Source: Geobacteraceae bacterium (GTDB taxonomy: Bacteria > Desulfobacterota > Desulfuromonadia > Geobacterales > Geobacteraceae). From it: 46,846 nt of DNA. Positions 26,444-33,540 of the stretch are shown piece by piece (position 1 is the first letter of the stretch; each line of letters begins with the position of its first letter). The DNA lies in the NCBI GenBank assembly GCA_028683555.1, contig JAQUHN010000008.1:1-46846 (forward strand), given 5' to 3'. A model generated the notes under the pieces. The model saw only the letters and a program-made list of their open reading frames with translations, ran no database searches and was not told the DNA's origin. The translations under genes were made by a program, and so were the position numbers.

Positions 26444-27006
26444 AATACGCTCGCGGGAAACTATATCTAAACTATGCAAAACACAACAAACTGCCATTAG
26501 GAAAATGGTCCATTAAAAATAAACCTTCAGTTTACTTTGGAGTTTCAGCAGTGAATTATGGAAAGAATTCACAAACTACTTCGCAGGACCCAAAAGCTCC
26601 CAGGCAATGTATTACCCAGAGATATAATAATTATCTCATTGAAATTTATACTTGCTAAGTAGAAAAGATTATTGAGAGTGTCAACTGGAGAGAAAAAAAC
26701 GAGGAGAGCCGTCACAAAAAACATTCAGGATATTGAAATCATTACAAGTGAGGCGCTGCAAAACAAAAAGATATTGGATGCAATAGTGAGGAAAGAGAAG
26801 GAATCTAAGCGCAGGAGATATATTTCGTACAGTATAAGCAAGTAGCATAGCAAACCCCATAAACCGCTATAATCCTAGCAACTTAGAGACCAGTACTTCT
26901 GAAACGCCCAGATAATAGCCTAGAGATTTTTTAAAATCAAGCAAATAATGCGCAATTGCATATAATCCGAAAAACCTAGAAGTTGGCATTTTCTCCCATG
27001 AAAAAC
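26444..27006. other. AT-rich intergenic region
   Basis: About 560 bases without a secure gene. A plus-strand frame at 26672-26845 (TTG start, about 57 residues, very lysine/arginine-rich, containing EALQNKKILDAIVRKEKESK) is possible but has only a weak ribosome binding site. Base composition here is distinctly more AT-rich than in the flanking blocks, which fits accessory DNA. Confidence 0.35.
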
Positions 27007-27044
27007 AAAAAAAGACGCAGGCCAGATGGCTTACGTCTTTTTTC
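27007..27044. terminator. Terminator downstream of ssb
   Basis: AAAAAAGACG and CGTCTTTTTT flank a partly paired centre (GCCA/TGGC). It is symmetrical enough to work on both strands. It lies 25 bases after the ssb stop. Confidence 0.75.
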
Positions 27045-27068
27045 TTTACGAAAAATAATAGGGTGTAA

Positions 27069-27512
27069 CTAGAACGGAATATCGTCATCCGGATTGAATA
27101 CCGGTTCCTCATATCCCTGCGAACCACCCGCATCGGAATCATCGGCACGTCTTCCCGCACCCGGACGTCCGCCACTTTCCCCTTTACCGCCGAGCATCTG
27201 CATCTTGTCCGCCACAATTTCCGTAGTGTAGCGATCACGCCCGTCACGGTCCTGCCACTTTCTGGTCTGCAAGCGGCCCTCGACGTATACTGTCCGACCC
27301 TTGGCCAGGTACTCACCGGCAATCTCCGCCAGCCTTCCCCAGAGAGTAACATTATGCCACTCGGTCTTTTCTTCCCAGTCACCGCTCTTGCTTTTGAAGC
27401 GCTCGCTCGTAGCAATGGAAAAGCTCGCCACCGCTGTTCCTGACGTGGTGTAACGAACCTCAGGATCCTTGCCGAGATTACCAATCAACATAACTTTATT
27501 CAAACTTGCCAT
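27069..27512 (-). CDS. ssb: Single-stranded DNA-binding protein
   Basis: 147 residues. The OB fold starts [20 protein letters not shown], with [20 protein letters not shown] and [17 protein letters not shown] glycine-rich linker follows, and the acidic tip DDDIPF at the end recruits replication and repair partners. It binds single-stranded DNA as a tetramer. All parts are present and the length is typical. The start has AAGGAG 7 bases upstream. No recombination neighbours are visible. Confidence 0.97.
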   Translation of the reverse strand: MASLNKVMLIGNLGKDPEVRYTTSGTAVASFSIATSERFKSKSGDWEEKTEWHNVTLWGRLAEIAGEYLAKGRTVYVEGRLQTRKWQDRDGRDRYTTEIVADKMQMLGGKGESGGRPGAGRRADDSDAGGSQGYEEPVFNPDDDIPF

Positions 27513-27750
27513 TTACATACTCCTTGTCCTGTCGGTGCACAACAGGCAACATTGCTGAAGCTCCGACCGAATGTCGGTCAACGGGATTGTCATCCGAGGT
27601 TGCCGGATGGATACCAATTAACGGATGACATAATAACTCAATTCCATCTTCCGCGCAAAGTGAATGTTTGAGCTACCGGAAAAAGCTCTCGAATTAACAC
27701 TCAGATTTCGATCAATGAAAATGGCTGAATATTAAATCAAAAAATTTTCC

Positions 27751-27780
27751 TTGACTTTTCGTTTGGTATTTTAGTATATA
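27751..27780 (+). promoter_or_regulatory. Sigma-70-type promoter of leader A
   Basis: TTGACT at 27751-27756 and TATATA at 27775-27780 are 18 bases apart, about 30 bases before the structured leader begins. This suggests that transcription starts just before the aptamer. Confidence 0.6.
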
Positions 27781-27810
27781 ACGCATCCATCATTGTAAAA
27801 ATAAGATTTT

Positions 27811-27903
27811 GCTCCGACCCGCCTTTCCTACGGCCATTGCTATGGGAAGCCGGGCTGCGGGCGACGCCGGAAACAGCGTCGCCTCCCGCACTTGGAAAGG
27901 AGC
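27811..27903 (+). promoter_or_regulatory. Moco-family (molybdenum/tungsten cofactor) riboswitch, leader A
   Basis: An outer stem GCUCC/GGAGC encloses a long arm (CCCG...CGGG with UACGGC and GCUAUG near its tip), a second stem capped in GGAAAC, and the segment GCCUCCCG...UUGGAAAGGAG. Leader B shares the 20-base block GGAAACAGCGTCGCCTCCCG exactly, and leader C shares the same core in degenerate form. My family call rests on recalled features of the Moco RNA motif and on an FmdE gene in the regulated set, which is known to accompany it. I cannot distinguish the Moco from the tungsten (Tuco) subtype. A terminator follows. Confidence 0.7.
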
Positions 27904-27920
27904 AGACACAGCGGCATGGT

Positions 27921-27960
27921 ACGGCCGACGGGTGTTTGTTTCCGTCGGCCGTTATTTGTT
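27921..27960 (+). terminator. Expression-platform terminator of leader A
   Basis: ACGGCCGACGG and CCGTCGGCCGT form a perfect 11-bp stem with a 10-base loop, followed by TATTTGTTT. It sits 18 bases after the aptamer. Confidence 0.7.
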
Positions 27961-28089
27961 TCCATTCAGCAGTTCTGGATGAGACTTTCGTGTTTTACTG
28001 CGCACAAAACAAAACCGCTCGCAACTGACACTAATTGACACTCATCAGGCGTCTATTTCGTCCCCTGTCGAAAAACAGGCTTAACGGAA

Positions 28090-28134
28090 CCCGCATTGAT
28101 ACCGTGCACGAATCGGTATTGATGCGGGCTTTTT
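28090..28134 (+). terminator. Second terminator-like hairpin before the methyltransferase gene
   Basis: CCCGCAT-TG-ATACCG and CGGTAT-TG-ATGCGGG pair with one symmetrical 2-base mismatch, followed by CTTTTT. It lies between leader A and the methyltransferase, 45 bases before its probable start, so readthrough from leader A must cross two terminators. Confidence 0.75.
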
Positions 28135-28179
28135 CGTCACGGCAACAAAAACAACAGGCGCTGGACAGGAGAGTAGGCC

Positions 28180-29088
28180 ATAGAAACGATTCGATGCCTG
28201 CGCAAGCCGCCCGAAAGCGGACCGTCACCCGAGAGCGAAATCGATACCGCTCGAGAACCCTGCTATGTCCCCCTTGACATAAAAGAGATCGACTGGAACC
28301 GGATCTGTTGGGAGAAGAGGAAGCTGAAGGCATCTCCCACCAGCACCACGACATATTGGGATAAGCGGGCGCCAGCTTTTGCCCGAAATTCTTCCAAAAG
28401 CGACTACGCCGGCAAATTCCTGCGTTTTCTGGAGCTCAAACCCCACTGGACATTGCTCGATATGGGGTGTGCCGCGGGAACGCTTGCAATTCCGCTTGCG
28501 AAGCGAGTAAAGAAAATTTTCGCAATGGATATTTCGGGCACCATGCTGAACTTGCTGCAGGAGCGCTGTTCGAAATTGAATATCAACAATATTCTCACAA
28601 TTCAGGGAGCATGGGAGGATGACTGGGATGCCTTGGGAGTGGGTGAACATGATGTGGTTATCGCTTCGCGTTCCCTGATTACCGAAAATTTCGAGAGCGC
28701 CCTGGCGAAACTGAACAAGGCCGCGCGCAAGCGCGTATACGTGACCACTATTGTCGGGGACGGACCCCATGACCGCCACATCTACCGGGCGCTGGGCAGG
28801 GAACTGAATCCGGGTCCCGACTACATCTATCTGTGCAATCTTCTCTATCGCATGGGCATTCGCGCCAATGTAAACTTCATTACCCATGAGGAACAGAATT
28901 CCTATGAGAGTCCAGAAGACGCTTTTGCCATTCTCAGTTCCAAAATTGAAGTCATAACTACTGAAGAAGCCGACACGTTACGTTCGTTCCTGAAAAACCA
29001 CCTGGTCTGCCATGAAGAAAGATGGATGATGTCGTATCCCAGGAAGATATGCTGGGCCATCTTATGGTGGGACAAGGAGGAAACCTGA
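28180..29088 (+). CDS. Class I SAM-dependent methyltransferase, copy 1 (start unclear)
   Basis: About 302 residues if it starts at 28180. The fold is a Rossmann-type methyltransferase: YWDKRAPAFARNSS, then LLDMGCAAGTLAIPLA (SAM-binding motif I), AMDISGTML (motif II) and GAWEDDWDALG. The characteristic VGDGPHDRHIYRALGRELNP and PGPDYIYLCNLLYRMGI are shared with copy 2 at 35811-36629, so the two are paralogs. No ATG, GTG or TTG lies in frame between the upstream stop at 28174 and the conserved domain. AGGAGAG is 8 bases before an ATA at 28180; an unusual start codon, or loss of the start, must be considered. The gene stands behind leader A. Its substrate is unknown. Confidence 0.7.
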   Translation: METIRCLRKPPESGPSPESEIDTAREPCYVPLDIKEIDWNRICWEKRKLKASPTSTTTYWDKRAPAFARNSSKSDYAGKFLRFLELKPHWTLLDMGCAAGTLAIPLAKRVKKIFAMDISGTMLNLLQERCSKLNINNILTIQGAWEDDWDALGVGEHDVVIASRSLITENFESALAKLNKAARKRVYVTTIVGDGPHDRHIYRALGRELNPGPDYIYLCNLLYRMGIRANVNFITHEEQNSYESPEDAFAILSSKIEVITTEEADTLRSFLKNHLVCHEERWMMSYPRKICWAILWWDKEET

Positions 29089-29196
29089 TCATCCGTAACG
29101 ATACCTGCAGCGCGCAACTCCGCGCCCAGAAAGAGGAAAAATATGATTTTCGGTTTCTAGCACCGCGGTAATTTTAATTCTAATTTATAGATCAGT

Positions 29197-29292
29197 CTCT
29201 CCGACCCGATGCCCCTACGGCGTTTTCGCTATGGGCATCGGGCTATGGGCGCCGCCGGAAACAGCGTCGCCTCCCGTGTTTGGAAAGGAGTG
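29197..29292 (+). promoter_or_regulatory. Moco-family riboswitch, leader B
   Basis: CUCC at 29199-29202 pairs with GGAG at 29287-29290. The long arm is perfect: CCCGAUGCCC with GGGCAUCGGG, tipped by UACGGC...GCUAUG as in leader A. The next stem is capped by GGAAAC, and the block through CCUCCCGUGUUUGGAAAGGAG follows. Conservation in stems and joints, with changes in loops, is what an aptamer shows. It precedes the binding-protein, permease, ATPase and FmdE operon. Confidence 0.75.
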
Positions 29293-29309
29293 AACACTAC
29301 GGTTCAACA

Positions 29310-29345
29310 GGCCGGCGAGTGTCCAACTTCGCCGGTCATTTTTTT
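29310..29345 (+). terminator. Expression-platform terminator of leader B
   Basis: GGCCGGCGA and TCGCCGGTC pair around a 10-base loop, followed by ATTTTTTT. It lies 18 bases after the aptamer, the same spacing as in leader A. Confidence 0.8.
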
Positions 29346-29525
29346 GCCGGAAGGTTTCCGACAGACCATGGCCCAACGAGAGCTTCCAGCTCCGCCAACC
29401 GAGTGCACTGGCCTGTCGATCGCCTCCTTTCCGGCAGACAACTTTTTCCCGGCTACGGTGGTATGGCATTGTCCAGAACCTGGTTAACATGTCACTTCCG
29501 ATGAATCCAGGCGAGGTGTATACGC

Positions 29526-30569
29526 ATGAACACAACAAGCACAGTTTTGATCAGATGTATTCTCGTCATTGCGTTTTTCCTTCCCCTACTCCAGGCGGAG
29601 GCGCGTGAAATTGTCGACATGGACGGCCGCACGGTACGGGTTCCTGAGAAGATTTTCAAGGTCTACGGCGCTTCGCCACCGGTCACGAGCATGCTCTACG
29701 CCATGGATCCCTCGTTCCTCGTCGGCTGGAATGCACCGCGGAGGAACAGGGAGGACAGACTGTTCCTTCCCGAAAAGGTGCGCTCGCTGCCGGTGATCGG
29801 CGGCTGGTACGGACAGGGACAGTCGGCCAATATCGAGACATTGATCAGGATCAACCCGGACCTGGCTCTAATTTCCGGATGGCAGGGCTCAAGCACGGGA
29901 CAAAAGTCGGAGCAGTCGCTGAAACGCATCCGCAAGCCTCTTGTCCATATCAAGACACTCGAACTGCCCCGCTATGCGGATACCTTCCGTTTCCTCGGCA
30001 AACTCCTGAAAAGGGAAGACCAGGGACGCCGCCTGGCCGAATACGCGGAACGCAGCCTGGCCGGGATACGGAGTTCCGTAGCAGGAATCCCCGAGTCACG
30101 AAAGGTGCGGGTCTATTATGCGGAGGGAATCGACGGTCTGTCCACGGAATGCGACCGGTCGATGCATGCGGAGCTCATTCAGTATGCGGGAGGCAAAAAT
30201 GTCCTGCAGTGCTCGCAAAGGGCCGAATACGGCATGGAAAAAACTACAATGGAGCAGGTGCTGGCCTGGAATCCGGAAGTCATCGTGGTGCAGGAAAGCG
30301 CCTTTTATCAGCGGGTATTCAAGGATCCCCGCTGGAAATACATCAGGGCGGTGCGAGATCGCAAGGTTTATCTGATACCCAAGGCACCGTTCAACTGGTT
30401 CGATCGCCCCCCATCCTATATGCGCCTGATCGGGATCAAGTGGCTGGCAAACATCCTCTATCCGGAGCGGGTGCGACTCGACATGGAACAAGAAACACGG
30501 GAATTCTACCGGTTGTTCCTGCATACCCAGTTGTCGCACACCCAAATCATGAGAATTTTGAATAAATGA
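29526..30569 (+). CDS. Periplasmic metal/metal-complex-binding protein of an ABC importer, copy 1
   Basis: 347 residues. A signal peptide (about residues 1-27, cut after AEA) leads into a class III binding fold: REIVDMDGRTVRVPEKIFKV is the standard N-terminal start of the FecB/BtuF/TroA group, followed by INPDLALISGW and a long linking helix. The C-lobe has VYYAEGIDGLSTECDRS and YGMEKTTMEQVLAWNPEVIV. It would capture its ligand in the periplasm and hand it to the permease encoded downstream. Some members of the fold (MolA) bind molybdate and tungstate, which fits the Moco-type leader here; iron chelates or corrinoids are alternatives. GAGG is 9 bases before the ATG. The gene ends in an ATGA overlap with a microprotein gene. 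Confidence 0.8.
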   Translation: MNTTSTVLIRCILVIAFFLPLLQAEAREIVDMDGRTVRVPEKIFKVYGASPPVTSMLYAMDPSFLVGWNAPRRNREDRLFLPEKVRSLPVIGGWYGQGQSANIETLIRINPDLALISGWQGSSTGQKSEQSLKRIRKPLVHIKTLELPRYADTFRFLGKLLKREDQGRRLAEYAERSLAGIRSSVAGIPESRKVRVYYAEGIDGLSTECDRSMHAELIQYAGGKNVLQCSQRAEYGMEKTTMEQVLAWNPEVIVVQESAFYQRVFKDPRWKYIRAVRDRKVYLIPKAPFNWFDRPPSYMRLIGIKWLANILYPERVRLDMEQETREFYRLFLHTQLSHTQIMRILNK

Positions 30570-30679
30570 AGAAAACACTGGCAGTGCAGGCAGGAGATAC
30601 AACCGTCACCATCAACCTGCAGTCTTCAGGCGCCCACCCTGAAAAAGCAGCTCACAAAGAGGAGAATGTTCATACGTGA
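30566..30679 (+). CDS. 37-residue microprotein overlapping genes on both sides
   Basis: A short frame runs from ATG 30566 to TGA 30679. Its start overlaps the binding-protein stop (ATGA), and its stop overlaps the GTG start of the permease gene (GTGA), filling the interval exactly. It begins MKKTLAVQAGDTTVTINLQS and ends in a histidine- and glutamate-rich tail (HPEKAAHKEENVHT). There is no signal or membrane segment. Two precise overlaps in an operon argue for translation, but no homolog is known to me. It might couple translation of the permease, or act as a small metal-handling or assembly protein; both are guesses. Confidence 0.55.
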   Translation: MKKTLAVQAGDTTVTINLQSSGAHPEKAAHKEENVHT

Positions 30680-31686
30680 AAAAAAACATCTGGATACCCT
30701 GCCTGGTTTTTCTTCTTGTCTTCACCATCCTGGTCTCTTTGACACTCGGCAAATTCGAGATCTCGCTCAGCGATATTTTCGATTTCCTCGCCACTGCGGC
30801 AGGTACAGGAACGTTGGCCAAGGAGAAATATGAATTGCTCGCCAATATCCTGCTGGATATCCGGATGCCGCGCATCATTGCCGCAGCTCTCATCGGCTCC
30901 GCCCTTTCGGTATCCGGCGCTGCTTTTCAGTCCATGTTCATCAACCCGCTTGTTTCTCCGGGGCTGCTCGGGGTCCTGGCCGGCGCTTCCTTCGGGGCAG
31001 CCCTCGGCATGATCGCATTCGACAGTTGGTTTGCCGTGCAGTCCGGCGCATTTATCTGCGGTTTCGCGGCGGTGCTCGTCGCCATCGGAATCGCCCGGCT
31101 CTACCGCGGAGACCGGCTGCTGATGCTTATTCTCGGTGGAATCATCAGCGGCGCCCTGTTCACCTCGCTGCTGTCCATCGTCAAGTATGTGGCCGATCCG
31201 TACGACCAGCTTCCCGCCATCGTCTACTGGCTGATGGGAGGACTGTCGCTGGCGGACGGAAAAACCGTCGGCCTGGTCGCCTTGCCCATCGGTGCGGGCA
31301 TTATCTGCCTGCTGTTTTTTTCCCGGCACCTGAACATCCTGAGCATGGGAGACGACGAAGCAAAATCATTGGGCATCAATGTTTCCCGCCTGCGAATGCT
31401 GCTCATCTTTCTCGCTACCCTTATCAGCACCCTGACCGTGGTAGTCGGAGGCCTGATCGGCTGGGTCGGTCTGATCATCCCTCATGTGGCGCGGATGCTT
31501 GTCGGCCCCGACAACCGGCGACTGATGCCGGTAGCGGCCCTGATCGGCGCCATCTACCTGATTGCGGTCGATGACGTGGCGAGGCTCATCTTCACCGTGG
31601 AGATACCGCTCGGAATCGTCACCTCCCTCATGGGAATCCCCTTTTTCATACTGGTACTGAAAAACGCACGGAAAGGATGGGCATAA
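30676..31686 (+). CDS. FecCD-family ABC transporter permease
   Basis: 336 residues with about nine to ten membrane segments throughout. Family signature segments are visible: LDIRMPRIIAAALIGSALSV, GAAFQSMFINPLVSPGLLGV and GWVGLIIPHVARMLVGPDNR, which contains the loop that contacts the ATPase. Members move iron chelates, vitamin B12, haem or molybdate (MolB) across the inner membrane as a dimer with two ATPases. The GTG start has GAGGAG 11 bases upstream and overlaps the microprotein stop. The downstream ATPase overlaps its end by 10 bases. It belongs to the leader-B operon. Confidence 0.9.
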   Translation: MKKNIWIPCLVFLLVFTILVSLTLGKFEISLSDIFDFLATAAGTGTLAKEKYELLANILLDIRMPRIIAAALIGSALSVSGAAFQSMFINPLVSPGLLGVLAGASFGAALGMIAFDSWFAVQSGAFICGFAAVLVAIGIARLYRGDRLLMLILGGIISGALFTSLLSIVKYVADPYDQLPAIVYWLMGGLSLADGKTVGLVALPIGAGIICLLFFSRHLNILSMGDDEAKSLGINVSRLRMLLIFLATLISTLTVVVGGLIGWVGLIIPHVARMLVGPDNRRLMPVAALIGAIYLIAVDDVARLIFTVEIPLGIVTSLMGIPFFILVLKNARKGWA

Positions 31687-32570
31687 AAATGCTGCTCGTT
31701 GCCGACAATGTAAGCTTCGGATTTCCGGACAAACCGGTCCTGCGGGACATCTCACTGGCGGTACAGAAAGGTGAAATCATCTCGCTGCTCGGACCGAACG
31801 GAAGCGGAAAGACCACTTTACTGAAGACCCTTCTCGGGCTCTACCAGCTCGACAAGGGACAGATATTGTTCGAAGGTCGTTCCATAACCTCGCTGCGGAA
31901 GAAAAGCCTCGCTCGCAACATCGCCTATGTGCCGCAGGTACACCGCGCCTCCTTCGCCTACCGGGTGATCGACGTTGTCCTCATGGGCAGGATCCCGCAC
32001 AAGACATTCTTTTCCCGCTTTTCTCCGGCAGACCAGGAAATAGCCCTCGATGCCCTCGACAAATTGTCTATCCTGCATCTGCAGAACAAGCCCTATACCC
32101 AAATCAGCGGCGGCGAACGCCAGCTCACCCTCATCGCCCGGGCCATGACACAGGAGGCTCACACCTTCATCATGGACGAGCCGGCCAACGGCCTCGATTA
32201 CGGCAACCAGATCAAGCTCCTGGAAGGGCTGATGGACCTCGGTGGCGAAGGCTACACTTTCGTCAAGTCCACCCACTTCCCGGATCATGCCCTCTGGATA
32301 GCAGACCGGGTGATCATGCTCAAAGAGGGCTCGATTATCGCTGACGGAGCACCCGACGACGTCATTACCAGCGACAACCTGTTCGCCTTGTACGGACGGG
32401 AAGTGAACGTCCACTCGCTGCGGGAAAATTTCAAGGTCTGCATTCCGAAAAAGCTCGGCAACGGCAAACGATCGACTGTCGGTCGTTCCTTCAACAGCAT
32501 TTCCAATGGATACCCCCTCACCCTAGACTCCAGTCCATACACCAGTCAAAGAAGAGGGGAAATACTCTGA
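31677..32570 (+). CDS. ABC transporter ATP-binding protein (FecE/BtuD/MolC type)
   Basis: 297 residues from the first ATG; an ATG four codons on (31689) may be the true start. Walker A GPNGSGKTT, Q-loop VPQVHRASF, signature ISGGERQ, Walker B TFIMDEP with D-loop NGLD, and switch histidine STHFPDHA are all intact. It powers the FecCD-type permease. The signature starts with Ile rather than Leu, a minor variant. After the core there is a tail of about 45 residues (from about NVHSLRENFK to the end) rich in Ser, Asn and Lys that is not part of the usual domain. Overlap with the permease gene implies coupled translation. Confidence 0.9.
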   Translation: MGIKMLLVADNVSFGFPDKPVLRDISLAVQKGEIISLLGPNGSGKTTLLKTLLGLYQLDKGQILFEGRSITSLRKKSLARNIAYVPQVHRASFAYRVIDVVLMGRIPHKTFFSRFSPADQEIALDALDKLSILHLQNKPYTQISGGERQLTLIARAMTQEAHTFIMDEPANGLDYGNQIKLLEGLMDLGGEGYTFVKSTHFPDHALWIADRVIMLKEGSIIADGAPDDVITSDNLFALYGREVNVHSLRENFKVCIPKKLGNGKRSTVGRSFNSISNGYPLTLDSSPYTSQRRGEIL

Positions 32571-32632
32571 TATTTTACAACCTGACACTGAAAGCAAATA
32601 CCCAACCAGACAGAAACAAAGGAGGTTTTTTC

Positions 32633-33190
32633 ATGTTTATTACCAATGTGCGCGAGACGCTGCAACGCTGTGTCGATTACCATGGCCATTTCTGCGCCGG
32701 CCAATCGCTTGGGGTCCGTATCGCCAAAAAAGGTTTGGAACTGGTCGCTCCGGAGGACTTGAAGGACCTGATTGTCTTCATCGAAAACGACCGCTGCATT
32801 GCCGACGCGGTGCTGATCGCCACCGGTACCCGCCTGGGACGAAGAAACCTGAAGTATGTCGATTACGGCAGAATGGCGGCAACCTTCATCAACCTGAAGA
32901 AGGATATTGCCTGGCGGGTAAGCCTAAATCCGAGTGAAAAGGAAAACAATTCCGGCGAGGATGCAAAGGAAAAGGTTCTGACGGTGTCGGATGAAGAACT
33001 CCTGGTCTGGCAAAAGGTGAAAGTCTCTCTAAAGAAGGAGGACCTCCCCGGAAAGCCATTGAGAACTGTCCCGTGTGCCAAATGCGGGGAAAAAATCTTT
33101 GACGGAAAAGACGCCGTGGACCCCGCGACCGGGGACGGGCCGCTGTGCAGGGCGTGCTTGGGCGGCTCCTACTACGAGGAGGTCGGATAG
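32633..33190 (+). CDS. FmdE-family protein with C-terminal zinc ribbon
   Basis: 185 residues. The N-terminal domain is FmdE-like: CVDYHGHFCAGQSLGVRIAK, with the Cys-His-Gly-His-x-Cys pattern that binds metal, and FIENDRCIADAV. The C-terminus has two CxxC pairs (PCAKCGEKI and PLCRACLGG) forming a treble-clef zinc ribbon. FmdE genes accompany molybdenum or tungsten formylmethanofuran dehydrogenase in archaea, and in bacteria they occur behind Moco-type leaders; the biochemical role is unclear. AAAGGAGG lies 7 bases before the ATG. It follows the ATPase by 62 bases and is directly joined to the P-loop gene by a stop-start junction (TAGATG). Confidence 0.85.
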   Translation: MFITNVRETLQRCVDYHGHFCAGQSLGVRIAKKGLELVAPEDLKDLIVFIENDRCIADAVLIATGTRLGRRNLKYVDYGRMAATFINLKKDIAWRVSLNPSEKENNSGEDAKEKVLTVSDEELLVWQKVKVSLKKEDLPGKPLRTVPCAKCGEKIFDGKDAVDPATGDGPLCRACLGGSYYEEVG

Positions 33191-33265
33191 ATGCACCCCG
33201 CACAGCCAGCAGTAACCATCTTGACCGGGCCACACCAAAGCGGAAAAACGACACTACTGCTCGCA

Positions 33266-33354
33266 CTCCTCCACAATCTGCGAAGCAAACAGCTCATGGT
33301 CGCCGGGCAACGGGTAACGCGGGAAACGGCGTTGCCTACCCTTCAGGAAAGGAG
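33266..33354 (+). promoter_or_regulatory. Moco-family riboswitch, leader C (partly degenerate)
   Basis: The 3' half matches leaders A and B: GUAACGC, GGGAAAC, GGCGUUGC, CUACCC, then CAGGAAAGGAG, with compensating changes in the stem (GUAACGC/GCGUUGC in place of GCGACGC/GCGUCGC). The 5' half, which should hold CUCC and the long arm, lies in the coding start of the P-loop gene: CTCC occurs at about 33266-33269 but the CCCG...CGGG arm is not recognisable. A terminator follows at the usual distance. It precedes the TonB receptor. Confidence 0.55.
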
Positions 33355-33373
33355 ATGCTTCACTGGCTGCACG

Positions 33374-33407
33374 GGCCGGCGAACTCTCTGTTTGTCGGCC
33401 TTTTTTT
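33374..33407 (+). terminator. Expression-platform terminator of leader C
   Basis: GGCCGGC and GTCGGCC pair around a 13-base loop, followed by seven Ts. It is the strongest terminator of the three leaders. It is 134 bases before the TonB receptor start. Confidence 0.85.
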
Positions 33408-33540
33408 ATCCGAAGTTTTACGACCGCAGCAGACACCACAAAACAATCTTCAATAAATTCATGACATTGCAAGCACAAGAACCATACGTCGTTTTCCACT
33501 CTGGAAAATGAATATTCAACGGAGACAAGGAGGAAATCGA

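Larger units (their letters stand above)
33191..33511 (+). pseudogene. Truncated P-loop NTPase gene running into leader C
   Basis: The ATG follows the FmdE stop directly and has GAGGAGG 8 bases upstream. Residues 1-38 are a clear NTPase start: VTILTGPHQSGKTTLLLALL (Walker A GPHQSGKTT), then HNLRSKQLMVAG. From about residue 40 the frame passes through the conserved core and terminator of leader C and loses any protein-like pattern, giving 106 codons in total. It resembles the THEP1 or MobB type of small NTPase, whose full length is 160-180 residues. Most likely a deletion joined its first part to the leader of the TonB receptor. A short functional peptide is the alternative. Confidence 0.5.

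Noticed and set aside
26672-26845. Basic 57-residue plus-strand frame with a TTG start
   Set aside because: Weak ribosome binding site and AT-rich surroundings; could be chance. Worth a homology search but not called.
28035-28277. 80-codon plus-strand frame before methyltransferase copy 1
   Set aside because: It runs through a terminator hairpin and has no protein-like pattern.
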